A DNA stretch of 64,000 nucleotides from Duganella sp. Root1480D1. Its GTDB lineage: Bacteria > Pseudomonadota > Gammaproteobacteria > Burkholderiales > Burkholderiaceae_D. Numbering within the stretch: the first letter of the stretch is position 1; each line of letters starts with the position of its first letter. Of this stretch, positions 24,686-32,560 are shown in pieces. Under the pieces are notes generated by a model. The model had not been told where the DNA came from. It saw only the letters and a program-made list of their open reading frames with translations, and ran no database searches. The stretch is taken from positions 62,001-126,000 of the forward strand of contig NZ_LMFZ01000049.1 in the NCBI RefSeq assembly GCF_001427305.1, in the 5' to 3' direction. The position numbers and the translations under genes are program-made.

Positions 24686-25870
24686 TCAGGTCCTTTCTAG
24701 TTCGTTGATCGCGTCAGCCAGGCGGCGCACGTCGTCGGCGGTGTGGCCGGCGGACAGCGTAACGCGCAGGCGCGCGGTACCGGCCGGCACGGTCGGCGGG
24801 CGGATGCCGCCTACCCAGATGCCTTGCTCGTACAGCGCGGCGGACAGGCGCATGGTTTCGTCGTTCTCGCCAATGATGATTGGCTGGATCGCCGTCTTCG
24901 ACGGCAGCAGTTGCCAGCGGTTCAGGTGCAGGCTGTCCTGCAATTGTGCCACCAGCGACTGCAGGTGAGCGCGGCGCTCGCGCCCTTCTTCGCCGCAGAT
25001 GATATCCAGGCTTGCTTGCAGCGCGTGCGCCAGCGCCGGCGGCGCGGCGGTAGTGAAAATGTACGGACGGGCGCGCTGGATCAGCGTCTCCACCACAGTG
25101 CGGTGTGCAGCCACGAAGGCGCCGCCCACGCCGGCGGCCTTGCCCAGCGTGCCGACATACACCAGGTAAGGCGAGCGCATGGCGTAATGTTCCAGCGCAC
25201 CGCGGCCGCTGTCGCCCAGCGTGCCGAAGCCGTGGGCGTCGTCCACCACCAGCCAGGCATCGTGCTGTTCGCACAGCGCCAGCAGCGCCGGCAGGTCGGC
25301 CAGGTCGCCATCCATGCTGAACACGGCATCGGTCACCACGATCTTGTTGCTGGCGGTGCTAGCTGCCAGCAGTTTCCCCAGCGCCGTTACGTCGGCGTGC
25401 GGGTAGACGGACAACTTGGTGCGCGCCAGGCGGGCGCCGTCGATCAGGGAGGCGTGGTTCAAGGCTTCACTGAAGATTTCAGTGTCCTTGTCGCCTATTG
25501 CCAGGCCGGTCACCACGGCCAGGTTAGCCATGTAACCAGTGCAGAAGTACAGCGCCTGCGACTCCACCAGGTGTGGCGACAGGAACTCGGCAAGGCGCTG
25601 CTCCAGCAGCGTGTGCGCGCGGCTATGGCCGCTGACCAGGTGCGCGGCGCCACTGCCCGCACCATACAGTTCAACCCCTTGTTGCAGGGCCTCGGCCACG
25701 CGTGGGTGCGCCGCCAGGCCAAGGTAATCATTGCTGCAGAAGGCCAGCAGTTCGCGGCCATCCACCATCATGCGCGGCGCGCAGGCCGTTTCCACCGAGC
25801 GGCGTTTGCGGATCAGGTTTTTGTCATCCAGCGCTTGCAGCTGCCGGTCGAGTTTTGCGAGCAGTTCCAT
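24686..25870 (-). CDS. bioF: 8-amino-7-oxononanoate synthase
   Basis: BioF condenses pimeloyl-ACP (or pimeloyl-CoA) with L-alanine to give 8-amino-7-oxononanoate. The 394-residue PLP enzyme shows FCSNDYLGLAAHPRVAEAL, GSGAAHLVSGHSRAHTLLE, the aspartate that binds PLP nitrogen in WLVVDDAHGFGTLG, and the PLP lysine in VGTLGKAAGVGGAFVA. It lies 2 bases after bioA and 1 base before bioD, as part of an uninterrupted bioA-F-D-B series. Confidence 0.96.
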   Translation of the reverse strand: MELLAKLDRQLQALDDKNLIRKRRSVETACAPRMMVDGRELLAFCSNDYLGLAAHPRVAEALQQGVELYGAGSGAAHLVSGHSRAHTLLEQRLAEFLSPHLVESQALYFCTGYMANLAVVTGLAIGDKDTEIFSEALNHASLIDGARLARTKLSVYPHADVTALGKLLAASTASNKIVVTDAVFSMDGDLADLPALLALCEQHDAWLVVDDAHGFGTLGDSGRGALEHYAMRSPYLVYVGTLGKAAGVGGAFVAAHRTVVETLIQRARPYIFTTAAPPALAHALQASLDIICGEEGRERRAHLQSLVAQLQDSLHLNRWQLLPSKTAIQPIIIGENDETMRLSAALYEQGIWVGGIRPPTVPAGTARLRVTLSAGHTADDVRRLADAINELERT

Positions 25871-25872
25871 GA

Positions 25873-27201
25873 TCAGCCCACCCGCGTTTGCTCGAATACC
25901 GACAGCGTGCGTGCGGCCAGGCCGTCAATTTCCTCATCGCTGAGGATATATGGCGGCATCAGGTACACGGTATTGCCGATCGGGCGCAGCAGCAGCTCCT
26001 GCCTGGTGCCCTCGGTGAAGAAGCGGCGCGAGAAGCCCGGCGTGGCGCCGACGGCGTCAAACGCCCAGATCATGCCGCGGTTGCGGAAGTTTTCGGTGTG
26101 CTCGTGGTTGGCCAGCGGCGCCAGCGCCTCGGTCAGTTTGCGCGAGCGTGCCTTGTTCGCTTCCAGCACGTGGTCTTCGGCGAAGATATCCAGCGTGGCC
26201 AGCGCAGCGCGGCAGGCCAGCGGATTGCCGGTGTACGAGTGCGAGTGCAGGAAGCCGCGCGTCACGTCGGCATCGTAGAACGCCTGGTAGATCTCGTCGC
26301 GCGACAGCACGATGGACAGCGGCAGGTAGCCGCCGCTGATGCCCTTCGACAGGCACAGGAAATCCGGCCAGATACCGGCTTGTTCGCAGGCGAAGAAGGT
26401 GCCGGTGCGGCCGCAGCCGACAGCGATTTCATCCAGGATCAGGTGCACGCCGTGCTTGTCGCACAGCTCGCGCACCAGCTTCAGGTAAAGGGGATCGTGC
26501 ATCGCCATGCCGGTGGCGCATTGCACCAGCGGCTCAATGATGATGGCGGCGATCCTGCCGGCGCGTTCGGTGAACATGCGCTCGACGTCGGCGGCGGCGC
26601 GGCGTGCCACATCGGCCGCCGTTTCGCCTTCGGCAGCCTGGCGCGCATCCGGCGACATCACCGTCTGCGTGGCGCGCAGCAGCGGGCCGTAGGCATCCTT
26701 GAACAGCGCCACATCGGTCACGGCCAGCGCGCCGATGGTCTCGCCGTGGTAGCTGCCCTTCAGGCAAACGAATTCCTGCTTGCCGCCCTGGCCCATATTG
26801 CGCCAGGCGTGGAAGCTCATTTTCAACGCGATTTCGACTGCCGACGCGCCGTCCGACGCATAGAAGGCGTGGCCCAGATTGTGCTGGGTCAGCGCCGCCA
26901 GGCGTTCGCTGAGCTGGATCACCGGCTCGTGGGTGAAACCGGCCAGCATGGCATGCTCCAGCATGTCGAGCTGCTCACGCAGCGCCGCGTTGATGCGCGG
27001 GTTGGCATGGCCGAACAGGTTCACCCACCAGGAGCTGATCGCATCCAGGTAGCGGTTGCCTTGGTGGTCATACAGCCACACGCCGCGGCCATGGCTGACC
27101 GGAATCAGCGGTACCGTTTCATGGTGCTGCATCTGGGTGCACGGGTGCCAGACAGACTTCAGGCTACGTGCTACCCAATCGCTTTGTTGGTTTGCTTCCA
27201 A
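25873..27201 (-). CDS. bioA: Adenosylmethionine-8-amino-7-oxononanoate aminotransferase
   Basis: BioA converts the BioF product to 7,8-diaminopelargonate using S-adenosylmethionine as amino donor. The 442-residue length and PLP motifs fit: WHPCTQMQHHETVPLIPV at the start, ISSWWVNLFGHANPRINAAL, the PLP-binding LILDEIAVGCGRTGTFFACE, and the Schiff-base lysine in FLCLSKGISGGYLPLS. It follows liuC by 12 bases and is followed by bioF at 2 bases. bioC and bioH, which make pimeloyl-ACP, are not in this window. Confidence 0.96.
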   Translation of the reverse strand: MEANQQSDWVARSLKSVWHPCTQMQHHETVPLIPVSHGRGVWLYDHQGNRYLDAISSWWVNLFGHANPRINAALREQLDMLEHAMLAGFTHEPVIQLSERLAALTQHNLGHAFYASDGASAVEIALKMSFHAWRNMGQGGKQEFVCLKGSYHGETIGALAVTDVALFKDAYGPLLRATQTVMSPDARQAAEGETAADVARRAAADVERMFTERAGRIAAIIIEPLVQCATGMAMHDPLYLKLVRELCDKHGVHLILDEIAVGCGRTGTFFACEQAGIWPDFLCLSKGISGGYLPLSIVLSRDEIYQAFYDADVTRGFLHSHSYTGNPLACRAALATLDIFAEDHVLEANKARSRKLTEALAPLANHEHTENFRNRGMIWAFDAVGATPGFSRRFFTEGTRQELLLRPIGNTVYLMPPYILSDEEIDGLAARTLSVFEQTRVG

Positions 27202-27213
27202 AAACTGCTCCGT

Positions 27214-28005
27214 TCAATTCAGCCAGCCCGGCTTGCGCTTCTCCAGGAAGGAGGTCACGCCTTCGCGGCCTTGCTCGGAAGCGCGGATGTGGGCGATGCG
27301 TTCGGCCGTATCGGCCAGCAGCGCATCGTTCACCGGCTTGCCGACCACGTCGCGCACCAGCACTTTGGCTTCCTTCACTGCGTTCGGGCTGTTGGTCACC
27401 AGCGCCTTCAGCACTTCCGCCATCCTGGCATCCAGTGCGTCGGCGGCGACCAGTTCGTGCACCATGCCGATGCGGTGGGCTTCGGCGGCGCTGAAACGTT
27501 CGGCGGTGAGGAAATAGCGGCGCGAAGCCTGCTCACCCATCGCCTTGATGACATACGGCGAAATGGTCGCGGGGATCAGACCCAGTTTCACTTCGCTCAG
27601 GCAGAAATTCGCCTCCGGCACCGCAACGATGATGTCGCAGGCCGAGACGAGACCCATGCCGCCTGCATAGCAATCGCCATGCACGCGCGCAACGGTCGGT
27701 TTCGGGCACAGGTAGATAGTGCGCAGCATTTGCGCCAGCTGCATGGCGTCGGCCTCATTCTCCTCGTGGGTGTAATGGGCCATCTTCTTCATCCAGTTCA
27801 GGTCACCGCCGGCGCAGAAGGCCGGGCCGTTCCCGGCCAGCATAATGGCACGCACGTTTTCGTTGCGGCCCAGCTCCGAGAAAGCGCGCGTCAGGTCGTT
27901 GATCGAATGCTCGTTGAAGGCATTGCGCACCTCCGGACGGTTCAGGGTGACGGTGGCGATCTTGTCGTTGATCTCGATGGTCAGGGTCTCGTAGCTCATC
28001 GCCAT
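27214..28005 (-). CDS. liuC: Methylglutaconyl-CoA hydratase, enoyl-CoA hydratase family
   Basis: LiuC hydrates 3-methylglutaconyl-CoA to HMG-CoA, the step between LiuBD and MvaB. The 263-residue crotonase-fold protein has RPEVRNAFNEHSINDLTRAF, the oxyanion-hole motif GNGPAFCAGGDLNWMKKMA, and a second loop YAGGMGLVSACDIIVAV, followed by EVKLGLIPATISPYVIKAMG. Crotonase family members are not separable by motif alone; the gene lies 4 bases after liuB and in an operon with liuD and mvaB, which supports this assignment. Confidence 0.93.
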   Translation of the reverse strand: MAMSYETLTIEINDKIATVTLNRPEVRNAFNEHSINDLTRAFSELGRNENVRAIMLAGNGPAFCAGGDLNWMKKMAHYTHEENEADAMQLAQMLRTIYLCPKPTVARVHGDCYAGGMGLVSACDIIVAVPEANFCLSEVKLGLIPATISPYVIKAMGEQASRRYFLTAERFSAAEAHRIGMVHELVAADALDARMAEVLKALVTNSPNAVKEAKVLVRDVVGKPVNDALLADTAERIAHIRASEQGREGVTSFLEKRKPGWLN

Positions 28006-28009
28006 CTCC

Positions 28010-29617
28010 TTACATGCGGAATACGCCGAACCTGGTGTCCGGGATTGGCGCGTTGAGCGCAGCGGACAGGCCCAGGCCCAGCACCATGCGGGTGTCGGCC
28101 GGGTCGATCACGCCGTCGTCCCACAGGCGCGCGGAGGCGTAGTATGGGTGGCCCTGCACTTCGTACTGCTCCTTGATCGGCTGCTTGAAGGCCGCTTCTT
28201 CCTCGGCGCTCCAGGTGCCGCCCTTGGCTTCGATGCCGTCGCGCTTGACGGTGGCCAGCACGCCTGCCGCCTGCTCGCCGCCCATCACGGAAATGCGCGC
28301 GTTAGGCCACATCCACAACATGCGCGGCGAGTAGGCGCGGCCGCACATGCCGTAGTTGCCGGCGCCGAAAGAGCCGCCGATGATCACGGTGAACTTCGGC
28401 ACCGAGGCGGTGGCGACTGCGGTCACCATCTTGGCGCCGTTACGGGCGATGCCTTCGTTTTCGTACTTGCGGCCGACCATGAAGCCGGTGATGTTCTGCA
28501 GGAAGACCAGCGGGATCTTGCGCTGGCAGCACAGTTCGATGAAGTGCGTGCCTTTCAGCGCGGACTCGGAGAACAGGATGCCGTTGTTGGCGATGATGCC
28601 GACCTTCATGCCGTAGATATGGGCGAAGCCGCACACCAGGGTGGTGCCATAGCGCGCCTTGAATTCGTCGAATTCGGAACCGTCTACGATACGCGCGATC
28701 ACTTCGCGGATATCGAAAGGCTTGCGGGTATCGACCGGAATCACGCCGTACAGTTCTTCCGGCGCGTACTTCGGTTCCACTGCTTCGCGCAGCACGCCCT
28801 GCTGCGGCTTCTGGCGGTTCAGGTTGGAAACGATGGTGCGGGCCATCGACAGCGCATGCATATCGTCCTGCGCCAGGTGGTCGGCCACGCCGGACAGGCG
28901 GGTGTGCACGTCGCCGCCGCCCAGGTCTTCAGCGGAAACTACTTCGCCGGTCGCCGCCTTCACCAGCGGCGGACCGCCCAGGAAGATGGTGCCCTGTTCC
29001 TTCACGATGATCGATTCGTCCGACATGGCGGGCACGTAAGCGCCGCCGGCAGTACAGGAACCCATCACCACCGCGATTTGCGGGATGCCCTTGGCCGACA
29101 TATTGGCCTGGTTGAAGAAGATGCGGCCGAAGTGGTCGCGGTCCGGGAACACGTCGTCCTGGTTCGGCAGGTTGGCGCCGCCCGAGTCGACCAGGTAGAT
29201 GCACGGCAGGTTGTTCTGCTCGGCGATCTCCTGCGCGCGCAGGTGTTTCTTCACCGTCATCGGGTAGTAAGTGCCGCCCTTGACGGTGGCGTCGTTACAG
29301 ACGATCACGCATTCCTGGCCGTTGACGCGGCCGATGCCGGTGATCACGCCAGCTGCAGGAGCGGCGTTGTCGTACATATCGAAAGCGGCCAGCTGCGAGA
29401 ACTCAAGGAAAGGCGTGCCGGGATCGAGCAACATCTGGACGCGGTCGCGTGGCAGCAGCTTGCCGCGCGCCACGTGCTTGGCGCTGGCTGCTTCGCCGCC
29501 GCCCTGCGCCGCCTTGGCGACCTTGGCGCGCAGGTCGTCGACCAGGGCTTGCATGGCGTTGGCGTTGGCTTTGAAGTCCTCGCTACGCGGATTGAGTTTG
29601 CTTTCGATATGCGGCAT
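28010..29617 (-). CDS. liuB: Methylcrotonyl-CoA carboxylase, carboxyltransferase beta subunit
   Basis: The beta subunit transfers CO2 from biotin to 3-methylcrotonyl-CoA. The 535-residue protein has the acetyl-CoA carboxylase carboxyltransferase fold in two halves: N-terminal AIAEQNNLPCIYLVDSGGAN, then VMGSCTAGGAYVPAMSDESI; C-terminal QNITGFMVGRKYENEGIARN, then ASVPKFTVIIGGSFGAGNYG. The last Gly-rich loops form the oxyanion holes. It starts the nine-gene leucine/biotin operon. A short leader with a GAGGACGAG ribosome site and a candidate LiuR-controlled promoter lie upstream, inside the end of the YchJ gene. Confidence 0.96.
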   Translation of the reverse strand: MPHIESKLNPRSEDFKANANAMQALVDDLRAKVAKAAQGGGEAASAKHVARGKLLPRDRVQMLLDPGTPFLEFSQLAAFDMYDNAAPAAGVITGIGRVNGQECVIVCNDATVKGGTYYPMTVKKHLRAQEIAEQNNLPCIYLVDSGGANLPNQDDVFPDRDHFGRIFFNQANMSAKGIPQIAVVMGSCTAGGAYVPAMSDESIIVKEQGTIFLGGPPLVKAATGEVVSAEDLGGGDVHTRLSGVADHLAQDDMHALSMARTIVSNLNRQKPQQGVLREAVEPKYAPEELYGVIPVDTRKPFDIREVIARIVDGSEFDEFKARYGTTLVCGFAHIYGMKVGIIANNGILFSESALKGTHFIELCCQRKIPLVFLQNITGFMVGRKYENEGIARNGAKMVTAVATASVPKFTVIIGGSFGAGNYGMCGRAYSPRMLWMWPNARISVMGGEQAAGVLATVKRDGIEAKGGTWSAEEEAAFKQPIKEQYEVQGHPYYASARLWDDGVIDPADTRMVLGLGLSAALNAPIPDTRFGVFRM

Positions 29618-29634
29618 TGTCTCGTCCTCTTGTC

Positions 29635-29663
29635 TTATTCTGGAAATTCGCCGTCGACGTAAA
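29635..29663 (-). promoter_or_regulatory. Candidate liuB promoter with degenerate LiuR half-site
   Basis: On the minus strand TTTACG (29658-29663) is followed after 17 bases by GAATAA (29635-29640), about 18 bases before the liuB start. The layout copies the ivd promoter, which also has TTTACG as -35, and the sequence around it (TTTACGTCGACGG) matches 10 of 13 positions of the ivd operator. The -10 box is poor. It overlaps the stop codon of the YchJ gene. Confidence 0.4.
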
Positions 29664-30063
29664 ACCAGCGCAAGCCGCCTTCACCCGGTTCGCGCAGGAA
29701 GCGGCTCAGCTCATGCAGGCGCTGGCCACGGCCATTCACGCGCAGGCGGGCGACGAACTCGACAAAATCCTCGTTCGGCTGGGCTTCTGCTTTACGTTGA
29801 CGTAAACGTAAAGCAGATTTTACCTCAAGTCCCAGCCATTGGAGCTTTTCGTCCTGCTGAATAAGTGGCTCGCTTGGACGGGTACTTTCATGCCAGGTCG
29901 ACAACAAATACGGCTCGTTCCGGAGCGTATAGGCGGAATAGCGGGAGCGCATCAGCTGCTCAGCCGTCTCCGGCACGGCTTTCCCTTCGATAAAGGGGCC
30001 GCAGCAAGCCTCAAAAGTGGGACCGCCACATGGGCAGCCGACAGGGGTCTTGGATTTGGACAT
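29635..30063 (-). CDS. ychJ: YchJ-family SEC-C motif protein
   Basis: The 142-residue protein belongs to the YchJ/UPF0225 family: the N-terminal CPCGGPTFEACCGPFI is the SEC-C-like zinc-binding motif, followed by AEQLMRSRYSAYTLRNEPYL, typical of YchJ, and an NTF2-like domain (residues about 40-140) ending in GGLRWFYVDGEF. Molecular function is unknown. The start at 30063 is preferred, with an alternative ATG 18 bases upstream (30081). The gene contains an embedded palindrome that seems to be the operator of the downstream leucine operon, so its codons (ALRLRQRKAE) are under a second constraint. Confidence 0.85.
   Translation of the reverse strand: MSKSKTPVGCPCGGPTFEACCGPFIEGKAVPETAEQLMRSRYSAYTLRNEPYLLSTWHESTRPSEPLIQQDEKLQWLGLEVKSALRLRQRKAEAQPNEDFVEFVARLRVNGRGQRLHELSRFLREPGEGGLRWFYVDGEFPE
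29786..29817. promoter_or_regulatory. Near-perfect 32-bp palindrome, probable LiuR operator upstream of liuB
   Basis: The 32 bases form an inverted repeat with one mismatched pair. Its core ACGTTGACGTAAACGT (29794-29809) matches 15 of 16 bases of the operator upstream of ivd (63385-63400). It lies within the YchJ coding region, about 170 bases upstream of liuB. Assignment to LiuR rests on shared sequence and on liuR lying next to ivd. It could loop with the half-site near 29660. Confidence 0.65.
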
Positions 30064-30252
30064 CCCGCCATTATCCGCCATATCGCCGGCTGGTGTGGCT
30101 TCCCAAGGCCAGGCAGCTGCTTTAAGCGCGTCGCAATTCTTTACGCCTGGCGCGGTTGATACAGGAGGTGACTGGATAATCAAGTACTTAGACGCAGGTA
30201 CAGTTAATGCATCGTCAAGCTTGGAGTTTGGCCAACCGAAAGGGAGCGCAAA

Positions 30253-30657
30253 ATGAAAGCTGATGCCTTGTTCAAGACCTGCCTGCTGGCCTGCTCTGCC
30301 ATGACAGGGGGCCAAGCGCTCGCAGATCCAATCATATCGACGCCGTCGCCCTATACCGTCAACAGTATCCATTTCAGCTACATGAATTACAGCCAGCCGC
30401 CGGCCTCTTATTTCAATCGCAAGCCACCGCCTTTCAGAGGACTGCCGCCTCCCTTGCCTGCCGATCCGCCGGCCAGCGTGCCTGGCCCGGCATTGCCTCC
30501 GGCTCAAGCAGGGCAAACCGGTTCGCCCCCGCTCTTCGAGACGCCGGTCCAGTCGCCAGTGGTGGTGGCAGTGCCTGAGCCGGGCACGGTCGCCTTGCTG
30601 GGCCTTGGTCTGGCCCTTCTGATTTGCTGCAGAGTAAAGAAAGCCGACAGTGCCTAG
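30253..30657 (+). CDS. Short PEP-CTERM sorted protein
   Basis: The 134-residue protein has an N-terminal signal peptide ending near GGQALA and a C-terminal PEP-CTERM sorting signal: VPEPGTVALLGLGLALLICC followed by basic RVKK. Exosortase EpsH/XrtA would cut and anchor such proteins, often linked to exopolysaccharide. The middle is proline-rich (PPPFRGLPPPLPADPPASVP) with no enzymatic domain. An AGGGAG ribosome site precedes the ATG. No exosortase or EPS gene is in this window, so it is an isolated member of the genome-wide PEP-CTERM set. Function is unknown. Confidence 0.85.
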   Translation: MKADALFKTCLLACSAMTGGQALADPIISTPSPYTVNSIHFSYMNYSQPPASYFNRKPPPFRGLPPPLPADPPASVPGPALPPAQAGQTGSPPLFETPVQSPVVVAVPEPGTVALLGLGLALLICCRVKKADSA

Positions 30658-30672
30658 TGCTAACATGTCGGC

Positions 30673-31218
30673 ATGAACGAAGTAAAAATAAGCAAGTTCC
30701 TGAGCCTGGTCTTGCGACACCAACCGGAACAAATCGGGCTCGTACTGGACCAGAATGGATGGGCGTCGATCGACGAATTGATCGCCCTTGCCAACGTCCG
30801 CGGCACGAACTTGAGCCGCCCCCAGATCCAATCCATCGTTGAGAACAGCGACAAGCAGCGATTTGCAATCAGCGCGGATGGCATGAAAATCCGGGCCAAC
30901 CAGGGCCATTCCGTCGACATTGCCCTCGGCCTGGCGCCGCACACGCCGCCGGAGCAGCTGTTCCACGGCACCGCCACACGTTTCCTGGATTCGATCCGCG
31001 AAATCGGGCTGCATTCGGCCTCCCGCCAACATGTCCACCTCTCGTCCGACCGGGCAACTGCTGAAAAAGTCGGCAGCCGGCACGGTAACCCCGTGATCCT
31101 GACTGTGGAGACCGGCCAGATGGCACGCGACGGCCGCCTGTTCTACGTTTCGGAAAACGGCGTCTGGCTGACCGATGCCGTGCCGGCCCAATACCTCCAG
31201 CTGCCAGATACGGATTAA
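30673..31218 (+). CDS. kptA: RNA 2'-phosphotransferase (Tpt1/KptA family)
   Basis: The 181-residue protein is a Tpt1/KptA homologue. The family removes an internal RNA 2'-phosphate using NAD, giving ADP-ribose cyclic phosphate. Motifs are KISKFLSLVLRHQPEQIGL, LDQNGWASIDELIALA, RFAISADGMKIRANQGHS, the NAD-binding LFHGTATRFLDSIREIGL and RQHVHLSSDRATAEKVG. The usual length fits. Bacteria lack the tRNA splicing that creates this substrate in yeast, so the bacterial role is uncertain, possibly RNA repair. It starts 15 bases after the PEP-CTERM gene. Confidence 0.93.
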   Translation: MNEVKISKFLSLVLRHQPEQIGLVLDQNGWASIDELIALANVRGTNLSRPQIQSIVENSDKQRFAISADGMKIRANQGHSVDIALGLAPHTPPEQLFHGTATRFLDSIREIGLHSASRQHVHLSSDRATAEKVGSRHGNPVILTVETGQMARDGRLFYVSENGVWLTDAVPAQYLQLPDTD

Positions 31219-31258
31219 AGCGGATTTCCTGCTCCAGCGCGACCGCGAACGCTCGGCG

Positions 31259-32512
31259 TCAACGCTTGTAAGCCAGGCAGTCGAGTTCAAACGGCGGCTC
31301 ATTGCCGCGCATCAGGGTGGCCAGCAGGCTGGCGCTGCCGCAGGCGAAGGTAAATCCCAGCGGGCCGTGGCCGACGTTAAGCCACAAATTGGGGTAAGGC
31401 GTCGGGCCGATGATCGGGGCACTGTTTGGCGTCGCTGGACGCAGGCCGGCCCAGGCCTCCGCCTTGTCGTAGTCGGCGGCATTCGGCATCGATTCGCGCG
31501 CCAGGCGTGACAGGCTGGCAATGCGGCGCCGGTCGATGCGCGTGCTTTCGCCCACCATGTCCACCATGGCTGCGATACGCAATTCCTTGCCGATGCGGGC
31601 GTACAGGGTCTTGCGCTCAAAGTCGGTCACGCTGATATTCGGCGCCACATGCTCGTGGCGGATCGGCGCCGTCAGGCTGTAGCCTTTCAGCGGATACATG
31701 GGCAGGTCCAGGTTGGCCGTGGCAGCCAGGTCGCGGCTCTGGATGCCTGCTGCCAGCACATAATGATCGGCCGACAGCCAGCCGGCATCGGTCTCGATTG
31801 CCGTCACCTTGCCGTTTTCGACGAAGATGGTGCGCGCCGCCGTGTGCATGCAGCGCTCGAAGCGCGGGTGGGCGTAAATGCGCTTTTCCAGCGCCAGGCA
31901 GAAGGCATAGCAATCCGCCACCGCTTCGCCGGGATTGAAAATGCCGCCGGCCAGCTTGGGCGCCAACTGGGCCAGGGCCGGCTCGATGCGGGCTGTATCC
32001 CGGCCCCACAACACCGCGCGGTTTTCGTCGTTATCGGGCTTGTCCAGGGCCGCCTTGAAGGCTTCCTCGCTGCGGTAGACCACCAGCTTGCCGGCATTGC
32101 GCCAGTTGAATTCCCGCAGCGGCAGTTTCAGTTCCAGCAACGACAGTGACATCCGGCTCAACTCGCCGAGCTGCAGCAACTTGGCGGTGGTGCGGGCATT
32201 GGCCTCCGCTTTGCAATTGGCCAGGAATTGCGCCATCCAGCGCCACTGGCGGTAATCGGCTTCGGGACGGAAGCGGAATGGGCCGTCGCGCTCGAACAGC
32301 CATTGCATGGCCTTCTTGGGCACGCCCTCGTCGGCCAGCGGGGAGACATAGCGATAACTGAGCTGGCCGCCATTGCGATAGCTGGCAGCACTGGCAACGG
32401 TCGGGGCGCGCTCGAGCAGCGTCACGCGGAAGCCTGCTTCCAGCAGCCACCACGCCGACGCCAGGCCGACCACGCCTCCGCCAATCACCACCACTTGCCG
32501 TGCTCTCGCCAT
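31259..32512 (-). CDS. dadA: D-amino acid dehydrogenase, FAD-dependent
   Basis: The 417-residue protein is a DAO-family flavoprotein close to DadA, which oxidises D-amino acids such as D-alanine and passes electrons to the respiratory chain. Seen are the FAD-binding GGGVVGLASAWWLLEAGFRV with LLERAP, NGGQLSYRYVSPLAD, DHYVLAAGIQSRDLA, and the C-terminal LWLNVGHGPLGFTFACGSA that closes the FAD site. It faces away from kptA and does not share a transcript with a racemase. Given the abundant cell-wall genes nearby, D-Ala from peptidoglycan is a plausible substrate. Confidence 0.88.
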   Translation of the reverse strand: MARARQVVVIGGGVVGLASAWWLLEAGFRVTLLERAPTVASAASYRNGGQLSYRYVSPLADEGVPKKAMQWLFERDGPFRFRPEADYRQWRWMAQFLANCKAEANARTTAKLLQLGELSRMSLSLLELKLPLREFNWRNAGKLVVYRSEEAFKAALDKPDNDENRAVLWGRDTARIEPALAQLAPKLAGGIFNPGEAVADCYAFCLALEKRIYAHPRFERCMHTAARTIFVENGKVTAIETDAGWLSADHYVLAAGIQSRDLAATANLDLPMYPLKGYSLTAPIRHEHVAPNISVTDFERKTLYARIGKELRIAAMVDMVGESTRIDRRRIASLSRLARESMPNAADYDKAEAWAGLRPATPNSAPIIGPTPYPNLWLNVGHGPLGFTFACGSASLLATLMRGNEPPFELDCLAYKR

Positions 32513-32560
32513 CCAGTCTCCGATTTGTATTGCCGTGTGGAAAATTAAACGTATTGTAGT

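Noticed and set aside
20890..24708. A 3.8-kb open frame on the plus strand opposite liuD, bioB and bioD
   Set aside because: It is the antisense of three clearly functional genes; its translation is low-complexity His/Gln/Arg-rich, as expected from GC-rich codon bias in that antisense frame.
30064..30252. Sigma-54 promoter ahead of the PEP-CTERM gene
   Set aside because: A GGC-rich segment near 30150 lacks the required GC at -12 with correct spacing.
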